Part shown: piece by piece, positions 44,066 to 57,100 of the stretch
Layout: each line of letters opens with the position of its first letter
Numbering within the stretch: position 1 is the stretch's first letter
NCBI GenBank assembly: GCA_003996215.1
Contig: QJPP01001554.1
Location: forward strand, 124,001 to 188,000
Direction: 5' to 3'
Origin: Jaltomata sinuosa
Lineage: Eukaryota; Streptophyta; Magnoliopsida; Solanales; Solanaceae
Length of the DNA stretch: 64,000 nt
The notes under the pieces: model-generated
The model's database searches: none
What the model saw: the letters and a program-made list of their open reading frames with translations, nothing else
Told to the model about the DNA's origin: nothing
Program-made: the position numbers and the translations under genes

Positions 44066-47000
44066 TGTCATGCCCTATTTTTACCAAGGTTAGATAAAGC
44101 ACAACTTATGGACTCTAAAAGAATTTTTATTATGTACAGAGTCGCCACCCAATTTTTAAGGAAAATAAGGAAACCTATTTTTTATTATTGACATGTATGA
44201 CTCGTATTTTAATCTGCGAAAAACCATTTGAGATTCTAGGTAAGGGTTCAAGTTATTCCGAAGGGAAGGTGTTAGGCATCCTTCGGAATCCACAAATGTG
44301 GTACCTGACTAAACTTAATTTTTAAAGAGAGAGGAGGTAAAACATCATTTTTGTAAAAAAGTATAAATATGAACAGTAGAAAATATATGTATACAAGTTT
44401 AAAATATGTGCCTAAGAGTATGAAAAATGTACTTTTATATGTATGAGAAAATTTATATGTATGAAAATTTATATGTAAGAAAGTATACAAAAGAGTGTAA
44501 CAGAATGTATATTGTTAATATGAAAAGTATGTAAATATGTAAATATAAGTAGATACTATTACGAAATATATATAAAGAAAATGTGTAAGTAATGTATGTT
44601 AAATACATTGAGCAAAGAATGTAAAAGGAGCATTGAAAAGATTGTACAATAATTACATCGATTGACTTGCGTTTTTTCATTATGTAAATATTGTTTCACT
44701 TTTGCAAGAAAAAATGAGTTTAAGAATGAGAAAGGAATATTAATTTAAAAGTGTTTTTAACAAAAGAATGTGTAAAAGGATTATTTGTAAAGTTTAGGTA
44801 AACTAATTAGAAGGAAAAGAAAAGAAAAGACGTCCTAATGTTTGCGTAACGTAAAAAATATGAATTAATTAACTTAAGTATCTAAATTAAATTAATTTGT
44901 TTATAAAAGTATTTACGACTTAAAGTTTTGCCTAAGCGCGTAAAATAGATAAGTAAATAAAGGGACACTCCCACCCGACACCCCAAAAGTAAAGTTTTCA
45001 CTATATTTTAGTTTTTGTACAATTACAAGAGTTACAAGGATATAAATAAAGCAATGAATTTTGGGGAGATTTTCAAACTCCTTTTAATTATCGTCTTCGG
45101 GAAGCATCCTCACGTACCTGTATAAACACTTAGTAAAAATATTAATAACAAATAAATATTTTACCAAAATAAGTCAAGAAATACATATATGTATGTAAAT
45201 ATAAGAAAATAGAATTTTATTGTAGTATGGGCTCAGATATGTAGTTGTATTAAGTTTTAGATACGCCATGGCTGCGAAGCATCGGTTGGCCACCCGAGAT
45301 CACCTCGCCAAGATGCGGATCATAAAACTTTTTATTTTGTCTTTGTAATATTACAATTTCGTCATCGCCCAAACTTATTTTCTCGCCACGTTGTATATAT
45401 GTATCCGTCTTTTTTATTGTGGAGGCCTCAAAAATCGACGGGAGTTTTTTCATTGGCCAATACAGTGTAACAAATGTGATAAAGCATTACAAGGGGGCGA
45501 AATTGCCCAATCAGTCCAAAAAAAATCAGCCAAAACAACAGCAGCAAAACAGTGGTGAGCAAGACGAATTCAACACCGGCAAGATCAAAGCGACGACCAA
45601 ACAAGGTCCAAAATCGAAACCAAAAAAAGTGTAAAATCAGTCCACAACCACCACTAGTAGAAATAGATTAGTTCATGAAAATAGTAGATAAACATAGCAC
45701 AACAATAAAGATCTGGAAAAAAAATGAAGGTTGTCGGAGCATTGTTTTTTCATCATCGAATCAAACCATAAGAAACATGTAGAATCCGACCAAAATCTGG
45801 AAAATAAGCATATATCGATCACATAAACAGGATGTCGGAAACCATGAAGAGAGAAGGCGGTGGGTGGCGTTGCTTCAACGGTGACAACACCGGAGCAACG
45901 CCAAAATATGGATTCGGCAGACCTTGGCATTAATGGTCTAGACCACCATTTTTTCCCAAATCAAATAATAACGAACCAGAGAGAGAGGGGAAGGGGACGA
46001 TGCGGTGGTGACGTTGCTTCCACGGCTTTCACCGGAGCAGCGCCTAGAACATGGAGATTCCGGCCAGATCTGGTTCAACTTTTCCGGCAAACAGTGGCGA
46101 AGGGGAAAGGGAGAAAGAGGGAAAAGAGAAGAGAAAGGGAGAGGGGAGAAACGTGGTGGTGTTGTTGACGTTTGGCCGGAGCTCCGGTGGCTGGCCGGTG
46201 GCGGTGCATCGCCGTGTAAGAGAGGAAGAGAGTTGGAGAGAAGATGGAGAAAAGTGAGAGGGAGAGGAGAGAAAAAATCTGAAAGTGTGTGTATGTGTAG
46301 TGTGTATAATATTTTTGTCCCCTCCCATAAAATATCCCCCTCCCCTTTTATTTATAATACAAAACAAATCCCCCCTTTGTCCAAAAAATAATAGCTTTTT
46401 ACCCTTTATTCTTTGGTTATTATCTAATAGATTATTTACTCTATTAACCAATGTATAAAGTTTATTAACCGATGGACGATAGCCCTAATCAGTCATGTCA
46501 AATGTCACCTTTATTAAAGGTGACAAGACCTTGACTTGACCCAACTTATTAACCAATGCACAAGGTTATTAACTAGAGGATGATAGCCGTATTCAGTCAT
46601 GTCAAATGTCACCTTTATTAAAGATGACAAGACCTTGACTTGACTGATTCGTTGCTCTGCGTATTAGAATTAATTGCTCCGACCTCTTGTGCTTGCGGAA
46701 TGTATTAGAGAATATAAATAATGTACAAAAAATGTGTGCATTGGTATGTGATAAAAAGATAAAATAAAATGTAATGTGTTTTAAATAATTGAAATTGTAG
46801 TATTTGTATTGTGTACGTGTGCGGATGACTGTAAAAAATATTGCGATTGTCAAAATTGTATAATGACAATAAATTGATAAAATCCTAATATTTACCAAAT
46901 AAAGGATAATTATCAATAAATTGTGAGAAAATAAAATATATCAATAAATTGATAAAATTCCTAAAATAAGGATGATTATCAATAAATTATTATATTTCAT

Positions 47001-47096
47001 GAAAAATGTGTAAAAAATGTATTTTGTGCTCTTTAACGATCAGGAAACCTGAAGACGTTAATTTTAAGCACGGAGAGCCAAAATTGGGTGTCAACA
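44066..47096 (+). mobile_element. Solo LTR, 3,031 bp
   Basis: Starts TGTCATGCCCTATTTTTACC and ends GGGTGTCAACA. Direct 5-bp repeats ctatc lie immediately outside (44061-44065, 47097-47101), proving the ends. No internal domain or second LTR remains, as after LTR-LTR recombination. The first 300 bp contain agagtcgccacccaattttt and ggtaagggttcaagttattcc, shared with the LTRs at 41300-41745 and 58576-62185. Open frames inside (for example near 46005-46391) are GC-richer LTR sequence and not recognised proteins. Confidence 0.9.
46440..46650. repeat. Tandem pair, about 114 bp, with hairpin
   Basis: Two units each contain ttattaaccaatg, then ggatgatagcc/ggacgatagcc, then cagtcatgtcaaatgtcacc and gacaagaccttgacttgac. 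In the first unit, gtcaccttta and taaaggtgac pair around a single base (about 46505-46525); the second has one mismatch. It lies in the 3' part of the solo LTR. Confidence 0.75.
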
Positions 47097-47489
47097 CTAT
47101 CGAATCTACATAATCTCATGACATCAAATGTCCTCAAATTGGGTTCTTCTCAAATGCTCCATCACTCTTAGACGTCTCTTACAAACCCAAGACTCGCTAG
47201 ATATGCTCCAACACTCTCGCAAAGAAACTACGATGGTAAGTCAATTCAACGTTTAAAGACCAAAATTTCGAGTAACTTTCATTTTACCCTCTTAATCTTT
47301 TTAGTGTAGGAAAATGATAACCTCTCACCTTTAGAATGGGAAAAGGAACCCTTTTAACCCAAGAGTCGATATGTATGTATATGTGACTGTATGTGTATGC
47401 TTTAAATTTTAATTCAAACTTAGAACTGAATACAAAGCTATACTCAAAGACGGATTATTGTAATATCAAAAATCTGGAAAGAGGACTTA

Positions 47490-47820
47490 TCGGAATCTTT
47501 AGGCTTCTTAATATCAATGTCAACTTCACCCATCAACTCTACTAGAGTACTACTCAGCAGCTTTGGCTTGTTACGAAGCTTACCAGCCAAATAACAAACA
47601 TCCACGATTCTATCAAGTTCAGATTTCCGGCCTTGACCTCCAGATATATATGACAGTAGATTTCTTGCTTATGTTTCTAGGACCTACAAAAGTGATAGTT
47701 TTGTCGCATAGGAACTTCTTAAGAGAAAGGGGGAGATCAGTTAGATTATCCAAGACGATCAGGCGCTTAAATTGAATTATTAAGCATCGTTTTTTCACAT
47801 AAAAAAGCAACAGATTGCCA
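47490..47820 (-). pseudogene. Truncated copy of exonuclease-like gene
   Basis: Matches 42857-43180 (codons about 65-172 of the intact gene) in the same orientation at roughly 88-90% identity by eye. It retains CLIIQFKRLIVLDNLT and TITFVGPRNISKK, but small deletions shift the frame and the start and C-terminal exon parts are missing. It lies just beyond the right target duplication of the solo LTR. Confidence 0.85.
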
Positions 47821-49785
47821 CCTATATATAAGTTCTATCAACTCTCTAAGATATGTTTGGGAAAACAATTCTTAAATATGGAATAATTAAAGATGACTTG
47901 ATCTAAACCATATAACTAGGACACTGATTTGTGGCTAGGATAGAATATACTTAGATAACTTATTCAATTACATGTCGTAAACTTGGTGCATTCTTGACAG
48001 ATTAAGTCCATAGAATTACTTGTCATTATGCACAGAATTAAAGAAAATCAAAACAGTAAATCGTATTAAGATAGAAATAATCATCAAACGTCAAAATTCA
48101 TGATTTTCTGCAACCCCAAAACTGAAGAGTTTAGATACTCGAATCAAAACAAGTACTCAGAACGACTTAAATTGAAGTTACTGATGTCCGGCCTAAAATA
48201 TATATATATTTAGTCATTATTATTTGTCTAACATTTTAATACTTTTATCACCGTTTGAATATTAGTTACGAAAAAGGTCAAAATATCCTTAAACTATGTG
48301 AAATTGAACAAAATTGCCCTCCGGGCTCCGATAATAATTTGGTCCAAAAAATCCCCTATTATTACTTTGGAGTCAAAAATGCATTTTTCCTAATAAGCAT
48401 ATTGATTCTTTTTTTTTTAAACACATAATTTTCTTGATAAAAATATTGTAAACCCATCACTAATTTTCATATATATAAGATCATAGTAATCCATAATTAA
48501 TTTTCATTAGATAACGATAAAAAAAATCTTCTAATAGAATAGTAAACAGTTTTATTTCTCAATATTTTTCAAATTGAACAAGGATAAGCATTTGCTGATA
48601 TAATCATTGGTTTTAAAGTTAAGATACAACAATCATAATATCTTAAAACACGAAAATTTATTACATTACTTCAAATCACAAAATATCTTTAAAATATCAT
48701 CGATGGAGTTATTGTTGACTCTTTTCTCATATTAATTTTAAAATCAAGGAATATATTAACAAATGTTTATTCTCTTCTTAAAAAATTAAGAAATAAAAAT
48801 ATTTTTTATTTTATTAAGAATTTTTTTAATCATTATCTAAATTAAAATTAATGATGAGATTATTATGATCTTATATATATATATGACCTATATTATCAGT
48901 TTAAAAGGTATATAGAGTAATTCTGTTTTAATTGATAAAAGGAGATTAAGAAGAAAAAAAGATTACTTTCCACTTTTATATTAGTTAAAGGAGTTTCAAA
49001 AGGACCTATATTATTCTGTTTTTTCGGTTTCTCGGTTTTTATTTTTCTAAATGCGAAACTAAATCAAAAAACCAAAAAAAAAGTAAATTCTTAATCTGAA
49101 ATCAAACCAAAAAAATAATCCAAATTGAAATTAGGTTTGATTTGGTCTGATTTTTCGATTTAATCCGAATAATGCACACCCCTAAACTATATAATAACAA
49201 CGAGTTTGAATTTATAGATAACTTTTTCGAATTATATGTTGTAAGTTTTTTATTTGAATTTGAAAAAGAAATTTTTAAATTTGAATTGATATTTTTGAAA
49301 AAGGATATCATAATCAGCTTTTAGAAAACAACTTTTGTTATTACTCAAAAACACTTGTCTTTTTCTTAAAAACTTGAACAAATATCTCAACCTTTTAAAA
49401 TAAATATATATTTTTTAAAAAAACATTTTTAACTTCCTAAAAGTTTAACCAAACAAACTATTAATACCATCACAAGGAAACTGAGAGAAGTCTTTTGTAA
49501 AGAAAGGGAGTACCACTTTCGCAAACAAAATTTAGTTAGTGTTAGACCATAGATTTTTTATCAGATTTTAAAAATCTGATCTTCAAATAATTTCAAGTTT
49601 TTTTTTGGATTTTTTAGACTTTCACTCACAAAATTTTAAAGTATTTCCAAGTAAAATGTAAGTTCAAACACAACTCTAAAACTTCAAATTTTCAACTTTC
49701 AACTTTAAATTTATGGTTAAATGGGAGCTTGATTAGTTTTAAATTGAAAGACTAATTTCTTTAAATTTATGGTTAAATGTCTATT
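47821..49785. other. AT-rich intergenic DNA with retroelement relics
   Basis: No gene. 48000-48185 (ttaagatagaaataatcatcaaacg, then ccaaaactgaagag, then cttaaattgaagtta) is a diverged copy of 50735-50875. Both resemble a dispersed element of unknown class. 49555-49700 resembles 18300-18455 of the palindrome arm. Confidence 0.4.
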
Positions 49786-49789
49786 TTTT

Positions 49790-50053
49790 ATTCCATTCAT
49801 CCATTTTTACTTGTTCACTGTACTAAAACTAAAAATTCATTTTTACTTGTCTAGTTTAAAAAATCAAGAGATAATTTGTCACTTAGTTTCTAATTTACCA
49901 TTATTATTAACTATAGTCATTTCTCAATGCATTTTTCAAAACATTGAATATATTATATTCAAAGGGTGATATAGTAAAATTGTCATTCTATTTATTGCTC
50001 CTTAAAGGATGTGTTAAGTTCATACTGAACAAGTAAAATTGGACGGTGAGAGT
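49790..50053. mobile_element. Stowaway-type MITE, decayed
   Basis: Left TTCCATTCATCCATTTTTACTTG and right CAAGTAAAATTGGACGGTGAGAGTA are inverted. The right half matches the relic at 718-850 in reverse. Confidence 0.6.
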
Positions 50054-50960
50054 AATAATTGTCTTGTTCCTTGTTGCTCCCAAAAGTAAGTATACGTGAT
50101 TATACAAATAATAAAGTGATTTAAGAGTCGAGTTTTGAACTCCCCTAAACTTATGATCAACAGTTTTTAGATTTAACTTATACTACCAAATAATTAATCA
50201 AATATTTTCCCTAAAAAATAATTTTTTGTATTAACTACGGCAAGAATGTAAAAACAATAACTTAACGCTAATCACTTTATCAAGGACGAGGATGTACAAC
50301 TTAAGAGTAAAGACAGAGTTGAATGTTCCAGGGTTGTGGTTAGTTCATCAATTCTTTTGGGTTCTCTAATTATTCCATGTTAATTTGAATTACCTATGAT
50401 TGCTAATTGTCCGGATTAGGATTTATTACTCGTAGTATTCTCTCAAATTACTACTCGTCTATTCAGAACAAATTGTCTCCTATATTTCTAAGGAATTAAT
50501 CTGTTGAGAATGCACTAAGTTTACAACATCTGTTTGAACAAGGTATCTAGATATATTCCTATTATGGCCACAAATACGTGCCCTTAGCCCCCCTCAAGTT
50601 CTCTTAATTCTTCTCTAATCTAAGAACGTCTTTCCCAAACATATCTTACCTAGATATATAGTTGATAAAACTAAATGTTCACCGAACAATCAAGTAATTA
50701 TGTACAAATATTTAAACTATAGAAACTATCAAAATGATTATTCACATTAAGATAGAAATATTTGTCAAGCATTAATATTCATCAGCTTTCACAATCCTAA
50801 AACTAAAAAGCTTAGCTACTCATGATTCGAGAAAGAAAACAAGTATTCAAAACTACTTAATTTGAAGTTAAAGTAGCATGCACAACAATTTGCATTAGGT
50901 ATCCATAAAGCTTAAAGAAAATTGTAATAAAAAACTAAAATGATCTTAAAAAGGTATTCT
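50054..50960. other. AT-rich intergenic DNA
   Basis: Contains the second copy (50735-50875) of the dispersed repeat described at 48000-48185. No gene recognised. Confidence 0.35.
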
Positions 50961-50963
50961 GAT

Positions 50964-51200
50964 TCCTTCGTCTCAAAATATTTGTCAAATTTTGTTTTTC
51001 TAGAATTAAAGTACATGAATTTTGATCAATATTTTAAGATAAATTTCTACCATGTTGATATAAGAAGAATTACAACTATAATACATTTGTATAGAATTAA
51101 ATTTTAAAATATTAAATTAATCTAATTAATTTAACTCGAAAAATTAGTCAAATTAACTCTCGATAATTAAAACGTGATAACTATTTTAGAACGGAGAAAT
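50964..51200. mobile_element. Stowaway MITE, decayed
   Basis: Left TTCCTTCGTCTCAAAATATTTGTCAAATTTT and right AACGTGATAACTATTTTAGAACGGAG are imperfect inverted ends, related to 26585-26841. The TA flanks are not preserved. Confidence 0.55.
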
Positions 51201-52434
51201 TAATTGTACCACGTACAATGCCAAAATTAATGAGGCAAATAAAACACTACCCAACTAATTACAAGTAGAATTACGGCCAATTTAAGAGTTATTTTACAAA
51301 TTTATCAACCTCAAAAATAAGTTGGTGAAACATAGCCCATCGACTATATTCTTCTACGTATACACCAAGTTCGTACTGGCGGAATATTGAATTAGGTATC
51401 TTGCACCATTGATTCTTTGTGATAAAATAGGTTCAGACTTAGGATATGTTTTGGTACGGAGAAATAATTCTTTTCTAATTTTTTTCATGCTTGAATATTG
51501 GTCAAAATATTGATTTTTTTTTTAAGGAAATGAAGTTTCTAGTAAGAATAGGGAAAATAAAAATTTTAAGTCATATTTTATGTTAATTGCCTTTTTTCAT
51601 TGTGACTCCCACCTCCTTACCAAATCAATAGTGGAGTTAAAAAATTTACATAAAAAAATTTAAAAATGTCATGCATAAGATTTGAATCCCCGACCTAAAA
51701 TAATTTCATTTTACCTTATTAATACAATATAAATTCTTAGGGCATGTTTGGAAATCCACCCTGATAATTGGATTTAGTGTAATTGGATGTAATTACACAG
51801 TTTGGCATGTTTGATTGGCCAGGTAATTACTTGGTCAGCAGGTAATTGGGTGTAATTGACATGGGGTAATTACACTCTCTAATTCACAGGGTGGAGCTGT
51901 GAATTGCTGGTAATTACATGGTGTAATTACAAGCTGATTACTTTCTAATTTCGTCCTTTTTTTTTATTTCTATTATTTTAAATTCTTTTTTATTTTTATT
52001 ATTCCAAAAAAAATTTAAAATATATTTTTTATTTTATATTATTGATATTTCATTTCCTTCTCATTTTCAAACCTTTACTTCTTGTGATTCCATGCAATTG
52101 TTCGTATTATCTATTTTATATTTATTTTTTCATTTAGCATAATTTATTTAGTATTCTAATTTTTAAATTAAAGTAGAATTCACTGTTGAATAAGGTTATA
52201 GACTTAGGTTTTCCTTTTCTTTTGAATCATATTTAGATACGTTATATAGAAATTTGACATAGGAGTATTATGTTAACTTTTTTGTTTTGGATTTTGAACT
52301 TATGTTATATTTTCAATTCCAATTTATTTGTTTTACTGGTATTGACTTGATATTTCACATTGCAAGCCATTCATTTTTTAGTTAGAATTGATATATTATC
52401 TTCTTTCTTTCTTTTTTTTGGCCTATTTTTAGAC

Positions 52435-52577
52435 TGTTTTGTCTTGAGCCGGGGGTATATCGGAAACAGCCTCTCTACCTCACCCCTGAGGTAGTGGTAT
52501 GGACTGCGTACACTCTACCCTCCCCAGACCCCACGCTGTGGGAATACACTGGGTATGTTGTTGTTGTTGTTGTTGAT
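52435..52577 (+). mobile_element. TS-type SINE copy, 5'-truncated
   Basis: Contains gtcttgagccgggggtatat, then ctgcgtacactctaccctcc and ccccacgctgtgggaataca, and ends in (TTG)5-6. The TTG tail and this body are typical of the nightshade TS/SolS SINEs. The tRNA-like head is missing. It lies inside the Tourist-like element. Confidence 0.8.
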
Positions 52578-52795
52578 ATATTATCTTTTTGTCAAATATT
52601 TTAATAATTTTATGACATTATATTTATAATATTAATATTTTTATTAAACAAGCATTTCATGATGTTCTTAAAAATTATGTACTTTAAGTTCTTATGATTA
52701 ATTTAATTAAAATATACAAATTTTGAAAAATATAAATCAATTTTTTTATAATATTAGTTAAGAATATATGTTTATTAATTAATATATTTCAAAAG

Positions 52796-52798
<3 letters not shown>

Positions 52799-52842
<44 letters not shown>
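52799..52842. repeat. (TA)22 microsatellite
   Basis: Uninterrupted alternating A and T over 44 bp, likely to be variable and hard to assemble. Confidence 0.95.
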
Positions 52843-52844
<2 letters not shown>

Positions 52845-53636
52845 CTTAAATATTTAATTTAATATCATTTATAAAGGTCCTTATTTGTTTAGTATAAATT
52901 TTTAGTTTTTAATAATTAACTTTTATTTTAAAATTTTAATATAATCATGTGATTACACTTGTGCAACCAAACAGAACATTTGTAATTACATTGTGACAAT
53001 CAAATAAATCGTTATAATTACTAGACTAGTAATTACTACCCTAATAATTACATCAATTCCAATTACCAAATGACTTTCCAAACAGACCCTTAGCGAAAGA
53101 GGGCTTCAACTAAACCTCTTTCTCCAACCTAGGTTTGCTCCCTACCTACATTCACCTATCCCCCTCCACCACCACCTCATGCCCTCTCCCCGTATTGTTT
53201 GACTATATATATTCATATAATGTTGTTGAGATAATATTTTCTACTTATTAAATAGTAAAAAAATAAATTTAAATTTTTTTATTTTTTCTAAAAAATATTC
53301 AATTACATAACTTGAGCATAAATAAGGGTCTGCTGATCATAATTTTTTTTTTAAAAAAAACAAAAACAAAATAACATTTTGTTATTTCATTTGAAAAAGA
53401 AAATAGAAGATGACTTTCAAGATTGGATAGTTGTTTTGCCAAAAGAATTTCTTCTTCCGAAATTTTTATTTTTTAAAATTAAATATATGTCTAGACATAA
53501 CTTCAATTTTTACATATTTTATGAATATTACATTTTTTTCATATATTATATAATATTTTTATGTTCAAACGTTTGGTCATAGTCAAATACTTTTCGTTTT
53601 ATTTGAAATTAAAGATGTATTTGTTACGTCCTTTTT

Positions 53637-53782
53637 AGCCTATTTTGTCTTGAGCCGGGGGTCTATCGGAAACAACCTCTCTACCTCACCTCTGAGGTAG
53701 TGGTATGGTCTGCGTACACTCTACCCTCCCCAGACCCCACGCTGTGGGAATACACTGGGTATGTTGTTGTTGTTGTTGTTGT
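53637..53782 (+). mobile_element. TS-type SINE copy, 5'-truncated
   Basis: About 96% identical by eye to 52435-52577, same orientation, 1.2 kb away, also ending in (TTG)n. Differences such as gtctatcgg against gtatatcgg show two separate copies or an old duplication. Confidence 0.8.
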
Positions 53783-54122
53783 ATATTTTTTGCAAAGGAA
53801 AAATTAAAAAAACTTTATTTGCAATTTTTAAAGATAAATTTAATAAAAATATATTTGGAGCATTTTTTTAAAAAATTTGGAATCTAAGTCCAAGTTAGAT
53901 TTATAATTTTATAACCAAATAATTTTGAAATAAACTAAAAATTTATTCGAAAAAAATTGAATAATAGTGGTGCCAAATCTCATCCTAAGGCTAGAAAGTA
54001 GCAAAAACTGAAATTAAGGACTTTTAAGTTTTACTCCGAATCAAAAGTCACAGAAATTTCCTCCATTAACAGTCAGTACCGTTGAAGATTTTCTCTTGTA
54101 CCCACTCTCTTTCATTCAGAAA

Positions 54123-57100
54123 ATGAGGGTTTTTAATTGGCTTGTGATCAGTGCTGTTATTGCCGTAACGGTGGTAATTGCTCAAGCAGTAAGATTAGTG
54201 TTAATGGTAATCAACGGGCGGAGATACAGAAAGAAGGCTGTTGGGATCTTCCATCCATACACCAACGACGGTGGTGGTGGAGAACGAGTCTTGTGGTGCG
54301 CCGTTAAAGCTATCCAAGATGAAAATCCAAATCTAGATTGTGTTATTTACACTGGAGATTTCGATGCTTCTCCTGATAGCCTTACTGCCCGTGCCCTTGA
54401 TCGATTTGGAGTCAAATTAATACACCCTCCAAAGGTTCTCCTTTATTTCTACTTGCCCTAAAATAATATTTTAATAAAAGTCCTTTAAACAAAATTCATA
54501 GGTTAGTATATAATTAATTTATTCAATTGTTTTTTCAGTTGACAATATATTCAATTCGTTTAATCTTATGTTTGTTTGGATATTATTGTTATTAGACAAG
54601 ATTTTATCAATTTTACTTTTAACTTGCTCTTCGATTTACGAATCAATTATATGTGACAAAGATAAATAGTTGATTATGAAATATTGAGCTGAAAATTTTA
54701 AAAATGAGCTCGTCATATACAGTAGGTAGGCGAGGACATGACCCTAGATATGAAAATTTGAAGGTCATTGGTTAAGGTAGAAGGTTAGTAGTTAGTCGAG
54801 TGCTTTCACACTTTGTGTGGGAGACGTAGGGGCTAGCCTCCTACTCTCCTTATTAGTAGTGGCATGTGTATTACTATTTGTTGTTGCATTAGCTAAACAA
54901 ACAACTTCCTATTTCACGTTTGCCCCTGTTTTATTCATCTTCTTCCCCTCCCCCCAGCCATGTCTCAAACCCCACCATTTTTTTACAATAGTAGAGTATC
55001 AAGTGTTTGTAGTTATCAGGGGAATTCCTAGCTACTTAACTGGCATTCTATTAGCAGGGATTTCAACATTATCATGTAGTCTTTGTGCTTCCTCTATGTT
55101 GGATTTTCTAGACTTTATACCTAATAACACATTGAAATCTTCCTCAGCATTCTTTATGGTACCACCAATAATAAGCTTCTAATTTATTTTGATTTGTACT
55201 TGATATTTATTTATGTTCGTTTGTACTTTGAGGTATCTGTATTGTATATTCCTTCTTCTCCTTTCACCTGTGTTGCTGCATTTTGTGTTCCTCTTGTTGA
55301 TGCTTCATTACTGGCATGTGTTTGATGGTGGTAACCACAATCACGTTTAATACCCTGTACAAATAATTGCTGCATAATGTCGTAGTTCGTTCCGAACTTC
55401 GAGATATTGGCATTCAATGTCATTTTTGCTCATGATTAATGATATCCTGTAGTGTATATCAGGTGGTCCATCTGCATAAGAGAAAGTGGGTCGAAGAAAC
55501 CACTTACCCTCGTTTCACAATGATTGGTCAAAGCTTTGGATCGATTTACCTTGCTTGGGAAGCTTTGTGCAAATATACACCTTCATATTACTTCGATACC
55601 AGTGGATATGCTTTTACTTATCCAGTTGCCCGTATATTTGGATGCAAAGTTTTTTCCTATACTCATTATCCAACTATCAGTTTGGACATGCTGTCTCGTG
55701 TTCGTGGGCGCAGTTCAATGTACAACAATGATTCCTTGATTGCCAAGAGGTGAGTTCAACTACTTTGTATCAGCATATGCCATCTATAGGATTTCATGGT
55801 AAGATGTCATTTGGGTGGAAAATTTTGGTGCTATTACGTGGAACTAAGCACCTAAAGGCTTGTCTACCATGTTGAAGATAATAAGAATGTGTCATTCAAA
55901 CAAAAAGGAAAAGACCCTAATTAGTTTGGCGGGCCTTTTCTGTTGTCTGTCAACTAAGTGGGGCCTAGCCCCCTACGAGAAATTGTTGATCTGCTTGTAT
56001 CTTTTATCTTCCCCTTCCAGTATTAACAATTTTGTCAGTTAGACTTTGTCACATGTATGCATATCCTTTTATCAAATTAATGTGTTCAGACGCTAGGTGG
56101 CAGTCAAAAGAAGATGTATTGGCATATTATGGCAAGATGTTCCTCCGCTTCTCCATGAATGTGTACATCTAGATACATTAGTGGGTCTTGTGAAATTATA
56201 TATTCAAGGGACTGAATTTGACAAGATTGTAAATTCTTTACTTTTCATCCGCTTGTATTGTATCCGTGCATGACGCTCATGAAGTTGCTTTTCTGGCAGT
56301 GTGATACTATCCCGGTTCAAGGTCATCTATTATGCACTGTTTAGCTGGCTGTACAGCATCGTTGGTTCTTGTGCACACCTTGCGATGGTTAATTCTTCAT
56401 GGACTCAATCTCACATAGAGAAGCTGTGGGGGATACCAGCACGAATTAGGCGTGTGTATCCTCCTTGTGATACTTCTGGGCTTCAGGTCTGTATTTTTTA
56501 CTCGTTTGGTGTTAATTTAACCCTTCTTCCTCCTCGTGATGCCTAAACTTGTTAATGCGTTCCCCCTTTTCTGTAGGTTTGTTTAATTTAATGTTGTGGC
56601 TAATATTTTTACTGTTAGCCTTTTCAATTTTTTTAACTGTAAGTACTGTCATGCATTTTGGAATTTATTAAGTATATGATGGAAGTAGGATGAGTGTATT
56701 CAGACAAATTTCTCCTTTCAATCTTATTGGACTTTCATGGCTCTTGCTTTGGTGAAAATTAAGGAAATGCCATTATGGACTCCTTCTTTGAAGGTCTTAC
56801 CAATTTTTGTGTTAGTGTATTGAGTCTGGCTTGGATTTTAAGCAGCTGCATTGTTGTATGGCTAATATAAGCTACAAACATGACATTGCTCTTGACAGGT
56901 GCTTCCGCTGGAAAAGTCAATGAAGCCTCCAAAGATAGTATCTGTCGCTCAGTTCCGTCCAGAGAAGGTGGGCATTTCTATGTGGTCCTTGTGGAAATCA
57001 AGGTACCCATACTTGTGCAAGTGTTTGAAGGTGTATTGCAACGTTGATGTCCTGTAAAACTTGTTTTTTCTGTGAGTCAGGCACACCCACTCCAACTTGA

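Larger units (their letters stand above)
51740..53089. mobile_element. Tourist/PIF-Harbinger-type element, 1,350 bp
   Basis: Left GGGCATGTTTGGAAA and right TTTCCAAACAGACCC are inverted with two or three mismatches and match the Tourist consensus GGG.CTGTTTGG. Flanked by TTA at 51737-51739 and 53090-53092, the PIF/Harbinger target. Both subterminal regions repeat taattac motifs. The AT-rich middle holds a SINE (52435-52577) and a (TA)n run. No transposase. Confidence 0.8.

Noticed and set aside
46005..46451. Overlapping frames of 100-135 codons on both strands
   Set aside because: They lie in the GC-richer part of a solo LTR, are low in complexity, and have no recognised domain.
54096..54122. 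Upstream in-frame extension of ALG11 starting with TTG
   Set aside because: Plant translation starts at ATG. The ATG at 54123 is followed directly by the expected membrane segment.
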